NCBI GenBank assembly: GCA_944323095.1
Contig: CALURE010000026.1
Location: forward strand, 1 to 15,619
Reading direction: 5' to 3'
DNA from: Candidatus Gastranaerophilales bacterium
GTDB taxonomy: Bacteria > Cyanobacteriota > Vampirovibrionia > Gastranaerophilales > Gastranaerophilaceae
DNA: 15,619 nt
In this document: positions 7,585 through 14,524 of the stretch, in pieces
Layout: the number at the start of each line of letters is the position of its first letter
Numbering within the stretch: the stretch's first letter is position 1
The notes under the pieces: generated by a model
What the model saw: only the letters and a program-made list of their open reading frames with translations
The model's database searches: none
Told to the model about the DNA's origin: nothing
Position numbers and translations under genes: made by a program

Positions 7585-8833
7585 TTTCTCTCCCTTTTTT
7601 GTAGTGCTTTATATACTGAGAGCTTGATATAAGAGAGCTGTTTTCAACATCAATTTTATGAGACTTTATAATCGCCTCATTATCAAGCGTTAAATTTTCA
7701 TCACGATAAAATATACCTGCTTTAGTTTTTAAAAGCCCTAAATCGTATTCAGAAAGTTCATGTTCTATAAGTTTTTTATTTTTTACTGCAATAGTGCCTG
7801 TAAATTTACCTGAGGATTCTGAAAATATTTTTCCAACTTGAAATCCGGCATTAAAAAAAGCATTTCTAACGGCTGCGGAATTAGAATATGTCAAAATCAT
7901 GCCATTAGAGTCAAGAAGTCTGTATAATTCTTTAAAAAAATCTATAGTCCAAAGGCATGGGCATTTTGCAGGTGTAAATGCATCTAAAAATATGTAATTA
8001 TACAATCTGCTATCATTTTTTACGGATTGTCTTGCATCATTAATATCAAGGTAAAAATTAAAATCCATTAAATTTAGGGCTTTTAATGCCTTTTTATAGC
8101 TAAAAGAAATATACTTATAATATATATTATGTAAGAAGGCTATTATATTTGATTTACTATACATCTTATTACTTGAATTACATAAAAACTTATATAAGCC
8201 TATTAAATTAGGGTCAAAAAATTGAGTATATTTTTTTGAAGATAAAATTGGTTCAATTTCATTTAAGTTAAATTGTTCGAATATGGACATTAGCAATATT
8301 GCATTAGTTTCTTCTCTTAAATCATATTTTGAATTAATAAAATTACTTGCTGATATAATCTTTTCAATTTTCTCATTTCTAAATTGTAATTTGTTTTTGC
8401 ATCTGAATATATTAAATATATTAAAAAAATTATTATTCTTTTTTGAAATAAAAAATGGAGAAAGTAAAGCTAAATTTTTATCGTTGTCTATAGCGTGTAC
8501 ATAAACTTTAAATTTTTTATTATTGGTATATTTCTTGTCGATACATATTGTATTGTTTGTTTTTATAATATTATTTGTATCTATCGCATCGCTATACAGA
8601 AAATTTAAAATTTCACTTATTAAACTTTTTGAGTTATATCCGATTCCAAAACAAATATCCAGAATATTTATTTCACTTTTATTTCGTAAAAAATTTTTCA
8701 GATTAGCAGGAATAATAAATTTTTCGAATGCTTCAGTTAAAGCTCCGTATGTCGAGTGATAAATATCATCTGCTTCCGGCGAAAATAAGCCTATAGAACC
8801 GTCATTTGTAAAATACGGGTGTAATTCATACAT
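7574..8833 (-). CDS. MnmC-type tRNA (5-methylaminomethyl-2-thiouridine34) methyltransferase-like protein
   Basis: SAM-dependent methyltransferase resembling the MnmC2 (DUF752) domain, which methylates the wobble-uridine side chain of certain tRNAs. Visible elements: TNDGSIGLFSPEADDIYHSTYGALTEA (about 9-35), SAM motif I ILDICFGIGYN (57-67), HAIDND (113-118), an acidic NDAR (265-268) and IFLDAFTPAKCPCLWT (281-296), the MnmC DAFxPxKxPxxW signature. The tail DLGLLKTKAGIFYRDENL and SSSQYIKH resembles stand-alone DUF752 proteins. Residues of about 131-255 are a Lys/Asn/Phe/Ile-rich insertion not needed by the fold, making this 419 residues instead of roughly 240-300. The stop TGA overlaps the next gene's ATG. 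A good promoter directly precedes the ATG and there is no Shine-Dalgarno. Confidence 0.82.
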   Translation of the reverse strand: MYELHPYFTNDGSIGLFSPEADDIYHSTYGALTEAFEKFIIPANLKNFLRNKSEINILDICFGIGYNSKSLISEILNFLYSDAIDTNNIIKTNNTICIDKKYTNNKKFKVYVHAIDNDKNLALLSPFFISKKNNNFFNIFNIFRCKNKLQFRNEKIEKIISASNFINSKYDLREETNAILLMSIFEQFNLNEIEPILSSKKYTQFFDPNLIGLYKFLCNSSNKMYSKSNIIAFLHNIYYKYISFSYKKALKALNLMDFNFYLDINDARQSVKNDSRLYNYIFLDAFTPAKCPCLWTIDFFKELYRLLDSNGMILTYSNSAAVRNAFFNAGFQVGKIFSESSGKFTGTIAVKNKKLIEHELSEYDLGLLKTKAGIFYRDENLTLDNEAIIKSHKIDVENSSLISSSQYIKHYKKGRENDL

Positions 8834-8841
8834 AATACCTG

Positions 8842-8870
8842 ATTATAAGCTTTAAATCGAATTTGTTCAA
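8842..8870 (-). promoter_or_regulatory. Promoter of the MnmC-like gene
   Basis: On the minus strand, TTGAAC (8870-8865), a 17-base spacer (8864-8848) and a perfect TATAAT (8847-8842). Only eight bases separate the -10 box from the ATG at 8833, so the mRNA should have a leader of about two bases. It is the best-formed of the leaderless promoters in this window. Confidence 0.6.
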
Positions 8871-8942
8871 ATTCTTTAAATAACTTATAATTAGCATTTG
8901 TGGTTTATGTCGCAGTGCGTAGCAAATAACATTTAAATAGTC

Positions 8943-8963
8943 ACCCTGAACTCGTTTCAGGGT
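8943..8963. repeat. Short palindromic repeat, copy 2
   Basis: Arms ACCCTGAA and TTCAGGGT with loop CTCGT, followed by CTAATT just as in copy 1. The arms differ from copy 1 at two positions, both compensated so that pairing is kept. Confidence 0.8.
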
Positions 8964-8977
8964 CTAATTACTATAAG

Positions 8978-8998
8978 ATGCTGAAACAAGTTCAGCAT
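8978..8998. repeat. Short palindromic repeat, copy 3
   Basis: Arms ATGCTGAA and TTCAGCAT with loop ACAAG, followed by GAC. It lies in the opposite orientation to copy 2, 14 bases away, so the pair is head to head inside the inverted-repeat element. Confidence 0.8.
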
Positions 8999-9040
8999 GA
9001 CGGTTTTACAGATAGTTGCTTCACAGTGCGATATAAATTT

Positions 9041-9069
9041 CTGGCATTTTCTCTTGTTTCTGTTATAAT
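9041..9069 (+). promoter_or_regulatory. thrB promoter
   Basis: CTGGCA (9041-9046), a 17-base spacer and an extended -10 TGTTATAAT (TATAAT at 9064-9069). Predicted transcription start near 9076 gives a leader of about 17 bases carrying a GTGAGGGA Shine-Dalgarno. Confidence 0.6.
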
Positions 9070-9092
9070 AAACGGGTAATAGTGAGGGAATT

Positions 9093-10034
9093 ATGAAAAT
9101 TAGTGTAAAAGTACCTGCTACAACTGCCAATTTAGGCCCCGGATTTGATTGTCTGGGTATGGCTTTGCCGATATACAATACAATTACAATTGAAGAAACA
9201 GTTCTGCCGGGAACAGGTATAGAAATTAATGTAATAAATAACAGCACAAATGATGATGATTTGCTTTTAGAACACATCCCTATGGATGAAAACAGCATTA
9301 TATATAAGGCTGTTGAGCTTTTGTATAATTCTATCGGACAGACTCCAAGCGAATTAAAGATTACTGTTCAGGCGCAAATTCCTATTGCAAAGGGGTTAGG
9401 AAGCAGTGCTGCGGTTATTGTAGGCGGTCTGCTTGCGGCAAATGAATTGTTGGGCAAACCGGCGGATGAAGCTGCTTTGCTTTCAATAGCAGCAGAAGTT
9501 GAGGGACACCCTGATAACGTAACTCCGGCAATTGTCGGCGGTCTTGTATTAAGCTCACAGGAAGATGACGGAAGTATTATATATCGAAAACTTAATTGGC
9601 CTGAAGATTGGACTATTTCAGTTTGTATTCCTGACTATGAACTTTCAACAGATATTTCACGCTCTGTATTACCCGAGGAAGTGCCGATGAAAGATGCTGT
9701 ATTTAATGAAAAACGCATGGGTATGTTTATTCATGCATTAAATACGCACGATAAAGAGCTCGCGAAATACGCATTGCAGGACAGACTTCACCAGCCTTAC
9801 AGAATGAAGCTCGTTCCGGGGCTTGATAAAATTATAGAAAATTTAAAACATGAAGAAGATGTTATTGGCTGTGTTTTGAGCGGTGCAGGTCCTGCAATTC
9901 TTGTAATTTCAAGCAGAGCAAATACTGATAGAATAAAGTCTATTGTTAAAGATACATGGGAAAACATGAATGTTAAAGTAAATATTTTGACGCTTCCAAT
10001 TGAAAATGAGGGGGCTCAAATTATTCATGAATAA
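9093..10034 (+). CDS. thrB: Homoserine kinase
   Basis: GHMP-family kinase that phosphorylates homoserine with ATP, the penultimate step of threonine synthesis, in the cytoplasm. The 313-residue product has the usual length. It begins with the homoserine-kinase signature KVPATTANLGPGFDCLGMAL (6-25) and contains the GHMP ATP-binding loop PIAKGLGSSAA (97-107), then EGHPDNVTPAIVGG and the C-terminal SGAGPAIL glycine motif. The ATG at 9093 has GTGAGGGA four bases upstream. It has its own promoter and a strong terminator, so it is probably monocistronic; no other threonine gene is in the window. Confidence 0.95.
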   Translation: MKISVKVPATTANLGPGFDCLGMALPIYNTITIEETVLPGTGIEINVINNSTNDDDLLLEHIPMDENSIIYKAVELLYNSIGQTPSELKITVQAQIPIAKGLGSSAAVIVGGLLAANELLGKPADEAALLSIAAEVEGHPDNVTPAIVGGLVLSSQEDDGSIIYRKLNWPEDWTISVCIPDYELSTDISRSVLPEEVPMKDAVFNEKRMGMFIHALNTHDKELAKYALQDRLHQPYRMKLVPGLDKIIENLKHEEDVIGCVLSGAGPAILVISSRANTDRIKSIVKDTWENMNVKVNILTLPIENEGAQIIHE

Positions 10035-10045
10035 TTATTTAAACT

Positions 10046-10075
10046 AAAAAGCTCCTTATTAAAGGAGCTTTTTTT
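10046..10075. terminator. Bidirectional rho-independent terminator
   Basis: Perfect 12-base arms AAAAAGCTCCTT (10046-10057) and AAGGAGCTTTTT (10062-10073) with loop ATTA. T-runs lie on both strands, so it can end thrB on plus and the convergent gene on minus. The minus-strand gene's stop codon (10074-10076) lies at its edge. Confidence 0.9.
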
Positions 10076-10598
10076 AACCTTGACCTGTTAATTCAGGTGC
10101 CATATCTTTTGCAGCAGATTTTTCACCTTCCTTATAAGATTTATACTGCTGTTCGGCTAATGCAAATCGTGATTTTACGTTGTCAAGTTTGTTTTGCAAA
10201 TAGTCCTGTTCGTTTTTCAACGGTTCAAGCATAGCATCTCTTTGCATTTCAAAATTATTTTGCCATAGAGATTGTGCCATAGCAAATTGCTGTTGAACAA
10301 CCTGTTGATATGCCATATATGATTGATATTGATTATACTGATCCTGACCGGCCTGTCCGAATACACCAACCTGACCTAATAAATTAAATCCGCCTTGCAG
10401 ACCAAAAATTGAATTATTAAACTGGGATTGCATTTGAGTTTTCATTGAATTTTCAGCACGGCTAAGGTAATCTTCCATGTCACCGACTTCTCTGGTGACA
10501 CGGTTCAAGCGGCTTTGAATGGACATCTGCTGATTTTGCAGATTTCGCATCAACTTGCCAGCCATTAATTTGCCGTATGCAAATGATAGAAAACCCAT
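10074..10598 (-). CDS. Hypothetical Gln-rich coiled-coil protein, 174 aa
   Basis: I recognise no family. The product starts MGFLSFAYGKLMAGKLMRNL, a mildly hydrophobic amphipathic N-terminus without a clear signal-peptide cleavage site. A heptad-like coiled-coil stretch follows (about 20-60). A Gly/Phe/Gln-rich centre (about 62-100: FNNSIFGLQGGFNLLGQVGVFGQ, then QDQYNQYQSYMAYQQ) leads to a second long helical, charged stretch (about 105-160). There are no Cys residues. An AAAGGA Shine-Dalgarno lies about seven bases before the ATG at 10598. It ends at the bidirectional terminator. The composition suggests a self-associating structural or secreted filament-like protein, but that is speculation. 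It stands alone, with divergent and convergent neighbours. Confidence 0.75.
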   Translation of the reverse strand: MGFLSFAYGKLMAGKLMRNLQNQQMSIQSRLNRVTREVGDMEDYLSRAENSMKTQMQSQFNNSIFGLQGGFNLLGQVGVFGQAGQDQYNQYQSYMAYQQVVQQQFAMAQSLWQNNFEMQRDAMLEPLKNEQDYLQNKLDNVKSRFALAEQQYKSYKEGEKSAAKDMAPELTGQG

Positions 10599-10698
10599 GT
10601 TAGTATCCTTTGTGTTTAGTCCTCGTAAATATATAAAGTATATATCTATATGTAAATTGCCTATTTCTTCCTTTTTCTTAACAATTCGTTACATAATC

Positions 10699-10736
10699 TT
10701 TACAAATTTATTTACAAATTATCCATGTTACAAATT
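10699..10736. repeat. Three TTACAAATT direct repeats upstream of the transporter promoter
   Basis: TTTACAAATT at 10699-10708 and 10711-10720, and GTTACAAATT at 10727-10736, spaced 12 and 16 bases apart. A partial GTTACATAAT lies at 10689. The third copy runs into the -35 hexamer at 10735. They could be operator sites for a regulator, or chance in AT-rich DNA. Confidence 0.4.
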
Positions 10737-10763
10737 GCAAGATATGCTTTTTCTTGATAAAAT
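10735..10763 (+). promoter_or_regulatory. Promoter of the AI-2E transporter operon
   Basis: TTGCAA (10735-10740), a 17-base spacer and an extended -10 TGATAAAAT (TAAAAT at 10758-10763). Predicted transcription start is about 10770, immediately before the AAAGGAGAG Shine-Dalgarno. Confidence 0.55.
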
Positions 10764-10782
10764 CTAACAAAAGGAGAGATTT

Positions 10783-11826
10783 ATGCTCAATAAAAGATTT
10801 TTTACCGGAAAAAATTTAATATTCATAATACTTGTTGTAATACTGCTGTTAATTCTTCCCAAAATTGCAGGAATATTAATGCTTTTCTTCGGGGCATACG
10901 TTATTGCCTGCGCACTTAATCCTTATGTGACAAAATTAATGCAAAAGATGAAAAACCGTACAGCTGCATCTTCTCTTGTGATTTTATCATCAGTCTTAGC
11001 AATAGTTGCGCTTTTTGTTCCTATTGTTTTTGTTGCCTACAAAGAGATTAAAACATTTTTGGTAACATTACCGGAAAAAATAACTGATGTTACTAATTTT
11101 TTATTAAACACAGAATTCTACGGGCATAAAATCCCTGAGATGTTTGATCCTCAAACAATTTTAGGCAATTCGTCATCATTTGCACAGGGAATTGTAAATC
11201 AGTCATGGAGCTTTACTGTAAGCCTATTTCAACTTATGATGGTTTCAATTGCGCTGACGATGATTGTTTACTATATTCTTGTAGACAAGGTATATTTAAA
11301 AAATAAATTCCTGCAGTTTTTTCCGCCTGATTTAAAAGACAAAGCTAACGAAATTTTAACAAATATAAGCAACAAAGTCGGCGGATATGTAAGGGCTCAG
11401 ATAATCTCAATGGCTGCAGTCGGTGTTATGATGGCAATTGTTCTTGTAATATTAGGTATTGAGTATGCAACTCTTTTAGGACTAATAACAGGTATTCTAG
11501 ACATTGTACCGATATTGGGCCCGACAATTGCTCTCGGTATAATTATTCTTGTTGCTTATCCTGCGGGGCTTTTAAAAATAATTTTGATAATTGCAGGTTT
11601 TTTGCTTGTTCAGCAGATATCAAATTACGTTGTGAGACCTGTATTGTTCGGCAAATTAATGGAACTTCACCCTTTAATGATATTTCTGGCACTGTTTCTT
11701 GCGGAACAATTTTTAGGATTCTGGGGGGTAATTCTATCGCCTGCAATAGCCGCTACAGTATGTGTGCTTATTGACGAACTTTATCTGGCACCTATTAATC
11801 TGAAAACGAAGGATGCTGATGAATAA
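10783..11826 (+). CDS. AI-2E family transporter / PerM-type permease
   Basis: Inner-membrane protein of the AI-2E transporter (PerM/YdiK/YtvI) family, whose members include exporters of autoinducer-2 and Na+/H+ antiporters. Actual cargo cannot be inferred. The 347-residue product has the family layout: two hydrophobic segments at about 10-47, the motif NPYVTKLMQKMKNRTAAS (46-63), a third segment (65-86), a soluble linker, then a C-terminal membrane block with VGGYVRAQ (199-206) and the diagnostic GILDIVPILGPTIALG (237-252). The ATG at 10783 is preceded by AAAGGAGAG. Its last codons overlap the radical SAM gene by eight bases, so the two form an operon. Confidence 0.9.
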   Translation: MLNKRFFTGKNLIFIILVVILLLILPKIAGILMLFFGAYVIACALNPYVTKLMQKMKNRTAASSLVILSSVLAIVALFVPIVFVAYKEIKTFLVTLPEKITDVTNFLLNTEFYGHKIPEMFDPQTILGNSSSFAQGIVNQSWSFTVSLFQLMMVSIALTMIVYYILVDKVYLKNKFLQFFPPDLKDKANEILTNISNKVGGYVRAQIISMAAVGVMMAIVLVILGIEYATLLGLITGILDIVPILGPTIALGIIILVAYPAGLLKIILIIAGFLLVQQISNYVVRPVLFGKLMELHPLMIFLALFLAEQFLGFWGVILSPAIAATVCVLIDELYLAPINLKTKDADE

Positions 11827-13363
11827 TTCTGAAATATATCTGTATAATAGAAAAAACTGTAAAAATTCGGATTTTGTAGTGTGGCTTGGCTTTCCGGGAA
11901 TTTATTCTTTTTCAATGTCCTCTCTCGGCTATTTGTGGATGTTTAAAACAATTGATCTGGCGGAAGATGTTAATATTGAAAGAATATGCGCAGACACAAA
12001 AACAACAAAATTTGCCGCAAGTGAAGTTAAAATGTTCGGTTTTTCTTTTTCCTTTGACATGGATTTCTTAACAATATTTGCAATGATGGAAAAATACGGT
12101 TTCCCTTTAAAGTCAAAGGATAGAGAAAAATTCCCTTTAATTTTTGCAGGCGGTCCCGTAGTAAGTGCAAACCCCCAACCTTATAAAGATTTCTTTGATT
12201 TTTTTATTATAGGTGATGGCGAGGATGTGAATCTGCAAGTTATTGATATCTGCAAAAAAAATTCCTCGAAAACAAAGAATGAAATTTTAAAACTTTTATC
12301 AGAAATAGAAGGGGTTTATGTTCCGTCATTTCCGAAACAAGTAAAAAAACTGACTAAAAAGCTTTCTGAATGTATTTACACTCCGATATTAAGCGAAAAT
12401 TCGTTTTTTAAAAATACTTTTATACTGGAAATGTCGCGCGGCTGTGCAAACAGATGCGGGTTTTGCCTTGCGTCTTATTTAAATTTACCGTTAAGATGCG
12501 TACCTTATGATGAACTTATTAAAACAATTGATTTGGGGCTGAAATATACGAATAAAATTGCTCTTTTAGGCGCCCAAATTAGCGCTCATCCGCACTTTCA
12601 TGAGGTTTGCAAATATATTTATGACAAAATTTCAGCAGGACAAAAAATTGAAATGAGTGTCTCATCACTCAGAGTTGATGCTATCAGCAGTGATGTTGTG
12701 AAAACTCTTGCTGCAGCAGGTCAAAAGAACTCTACTCTTGCAATTGAAGCAGGAAGTGACAGGTTAAGAAAATTAATTAACAAAAATTTAACCGAAAAAC
12801 AAATTTTTAATGCAGTAAGTATCGCGCGTGAAAATGGATTAAAGGGATTGAAATTTTACGGCATGATAGGAATACCGACTGAAACAAATGAAGATTTACA
12901 CTCGGTTATAAATCTTGCCGAACACTTAAAGCGTGAAAATAAAGGTTTTGACATATCTTTTGGTTTTTCAAGCTTTGTTCCAAAACCAAACACACCTTTT
13001 CAGTGGTGCGGACGCGAAAATACTAAAATTCTTGAAGAAAAAAGTAATTTTTTAAAAAAAGAATTGCATAAACTCGGCATAACCTGCAGTATTTCAAGCA
13101 TTAAATGGGATTACTGGCAGGCTGTTTTGTCACGCGGAGATGAATCACTAAATGACTTTATTCTGAAAGTCTACAAAAAAGGCGGGAAATTAGGCGCGTT
13201 TAAATCAGCAGCAAAAAGTTTGAATATTAATACTGATTATTTTGCTAATTCCAATTTTGATTTTACAAAATCCCTTCCCTGGGATTTCATAGAAATACAC
13301 CCCGGGAAGGAATTTTTAATAAGTGAAAACAAGCGCCTGCTCGGAAATTTTAGTAATATTTAA
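11819..13363 (+). CDS. Radical SAM protein with a B12-binding-like N-terminal region
   Basis: 4Fe-4S radical SAM enzyme of unknown substrate, 514 residues. The N-terminal 20-140 resembles the cobalamin-binding-like domain of many B12-type radical SAM proteins (FGFSFSFDMDFLTIFAMM, then FAGGPVVSANPQPYKDFFD and GDGED), but no clear cobalamin-ligating His is visible. The cluster motif is CANRCGFC (Cys209, 213, 216; CX3CX2C), followed by radical SAM barrel features IEAGSDRLRKLINKNLT and GLKGLKFYGMIGIPTE. It resembles the radical SAM half of TIGR03960-type proteins without the fused C-terminal DUF2344 partner. I choose the ATG at 11819 over 11813 because GAAGG at 11808-11812 is correctly spaced only for 11819. 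It overlaps the transporter by eight bases and the convergent prepilin gene by 14. Confidence 0.85.
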   Translation: MNNSEIYLYNRKNCKNSDFVVWLGFPGIYSFSMSSLGYLWMFKTIDLAEDVNIERICADTKTTKFAASEVKMFGFSFSFDMDFLTIFAMMEKYGFPLKSKDREKFPLIFAGGPVVSANPQPYKDFFDFFIIGDGEDVNLQVIDICKKNSSKTKNEILKLLSEIEGVYVPSFPKQVKKLTKKLSECIYTPILSENSFFKNTFILEMSRGCANRCGFCLASYLNLPLRCVPYDELIKTIDLGLKYTNKIALLGAQISAHPHFHEVCKYIYDKISAGQKIEMSVSSLRVDAISSDVVKTLAAAGQKNSTLAIEAGSDRLRKLINKNLTEKQIFNAVSIARENGLKGLKFYGMIGIPTETNEDLHSVINLAEHLKRENKGFDISFGFSSFVPKPNTPFQWCGRENTKILEEKSNFLKKELHKLGITCSISSIKWDYWQAVLSRGDESLNDFILKVYKKGGKLGAFKSAAKSLNINTDYFANSNFDFTKSLPWDFIEIHPGKEFLISENKRLLGNFSNI

Positions 13364-14138
13364 TTTCCCAATTGTCAATTAAAATTGCATCGAAACAAGA
13401 GTTTGCTACTGTACTGATATGCCCGTTGCCTATGCAGCCACCACTGCCATAAATTGCATCATGGCTGTTATGCGGGTATATAATACCGTGGTGGTAGTCA
13501 TCATACCATGTAACTGGCATACCACGAGAATTAAGATTCATTATAAAGAAATCAACTCCTGCTTTATTAGGTATTTTGGAATATCCGTTTAAATCAATTG
13601 CAACCACATCACTGCTTGCAAAAAGTAATTCTGCGCCATCAACAGTTACAATAGATGGTCAAAGCATTCCTAAAGTATCTCTCCTTGCCGGCTGTGAAAA
13701 TGAATGATAAGTTCTGTAATGAAAATCACTATCTTTATTTGTTTCAATCACGCTAAAATATTTCTTTATTTGGCCGTTTTCAACCATCTTAGCAATATCA
13801 ATATCCGCGACATCTTCGTATCCGGTATCTTGAAGAATTAACTGAAGTCCGTTTGTAACTGTATTTGCAGCTTTTTTTAATTGCGCTAAATAAGCTTGTT
13901 TACGATGATTTGCAATTAATCCCGGCATTACAAGTGCTGCAACTATCCCGATAATTCCAAGAGTGATTAAAACCTCCGCCAATGTAAACGCAGCTTTACG
14001 AACATTGTCAAAGTGGGCTACATGCGTAGCACCTCCGGTCAGAGTGAATGCGGCGCGTTTTTTTAGTGAAGGGAGAAGGGTGCGTGAAGCGCATTTATCT
14101 TGCCAATTGCGGGAGAGCGCTAGGGGGAGAGGTTTCAT
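13350..14138 (-). pseudogene. Type IV prepilin-like gene interrupted by an in-frame TGA
   Basis: The frame encodes a prepilin N-terminus KAAFTLAEVLITLGIIGIVAA. Prepilin-peptidase cleavage is expected between Ala and Phe, with Glu at +5 of the mature protein, before a hydrophobic helix (Phe codon at 13988). About 109 codons on, after ...RDTLGML, a TGA (13661-13659) interrupts it. The same frame then continues for 102 codons (PSIVTVDG..., VAIDLNGYSKIPNKAG, two Cys, ending NWEIKYY) to a TAA. Both halves read as one pilin-like protein of about 212 mature residues, so the TGA looks like a nonsense change, most simply TGG (Trp). The 5' end is also abnormal: no start codon lies just before the leader, and the nearest in-frame ATG is 14138, inside repeat-derived sequence. 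A duplicated AAFTL motif lies 60 bases upstream. The 3' end overlaps the radical SAM gene by 14 bases. Confidence 0.7.
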
Positions 14139-14180
14139 CCTATTCTGTGAATAAGTTTGTCTCACTAAGTTATTCAAGTC

Positions 14181-14201
14181 ATGCTGAACTTGTTTCAGCA
14201 T
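14181..14201. repeat. Short palindromic repeat, copy 4
   Basis: Arms ATGCTGAA and TTCAGCAT with loop CTTGT, preceded by GTC. It has the same arms as copy 3 in the opposite orientation. It lies just upstream of the interrupted prepilin gene. Confidence 0.8.
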
Positions 14202-14245
14202 CTCATGAACGGCAGATTGAACTCTGTCATTCAGCATATCACAAG

Positions 14246-14266
14246 ATCCCGAAACAAGTTCGGGAT
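14246..14266. repeat. Short palindromic repeat, copy 5
   Basis: Arms ATCCCGAA and TTCGGGAT with loop ACAAG, followed by GACAG. Relative to copy 3 the arm bases change at two positions and both are compensated in the other arm. Confidence 0.8.
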
Positions 14267-14277
14267 GACAGCATTCT

Positions 14278-14356
14278 CCCTCGCCCATGGGAGAGGGTTG
14301 GGGTGAGGGCTTATTTTCACCCACCCCTATACTTCCCCTCCCCTCAAGGGAGGGGA
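14278..14356. repeat. C/G-rich inverted repeats of the CCCTCACCCC type
   Basis: Two compact structures occur here. The first, 14278-14297, pairs CCCTC-CCC with GGG-GAGGG around a central ATGG-like core. The second, 14334-14356, has perfect 9-base arms TCCCCTCCC and GGGAGGGGA with loop CTCAA. Between them is GGTTGGGGTGAGGG. The GC content is far above that of the surrounding genes. The sequence looks like dispersed intergenic repeat DNA and gives rise to spurious open frames on both strands. Confidence 0.6.
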
Positions 14357-14524
14357 TATTAGTACCATGATTGCATGTCAGTTCGTAGGGTGGGATAAGC
14401 AAAGCGTTCCCACCGGAATGATTATTTGAAGATAAGAGGGCAGGAGGATTGGAAGATTGGCTATTTTCTGATAATAGCTTACCCTCATACCTTCTTAGCT
14501 TCTTATCTTCTAAATAATAATGAG

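Larger units (their letters stand above)
8904..9037. repeat. Small inverted-repeat element (about 134 bp) carrying two palindromes
   Basis: The ends at 8904-8925 and 9016-9037 are inverted copies matching at 18 of 22 positions (TTGCT..C.CA.TGCGA.ATAAA). Inside are two palindromes of the family seen elsewhere. The whole lies between divergent mnmC-like and thrB genes and encodes nothing. It looks like a decayed miniature mobile element or a compound intergenic repeat. No transposase is seen, and target-site duplications are not obvious. Confidence 0.55.

Noticed and set aside
8834..9092. tRNA or structured RNA gene in the mnmC-thrB gap
   Set aside because: No cloverleaf, CCA end or conserved T-loop is visible. 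The structure present is explained by the inverted-repeat element and palindromes.
8957..9298. 113-codon open frame on the minus strand opposite the start of thrB
   Set aside because: It is antisense to the conserved thrB coding region and the palindromic repeats. Its composition and position mark it as a shadow.
13659..13661. Reassigned UGA codon (read as Trp or Gly) explaining the in-frame TGA
   Set aside because: TGA appears to serve as the normal stop of the MnmC-like gene and of the FAD oxidoreductase gene, so a genome-wide reassignment is unlikely.
14048..14362. 104-codon open frame on the plus strand
   Set aside because: It is made almost entirely of the same repeats read on the other strand, with no ribosome-binding site or recognisable product.
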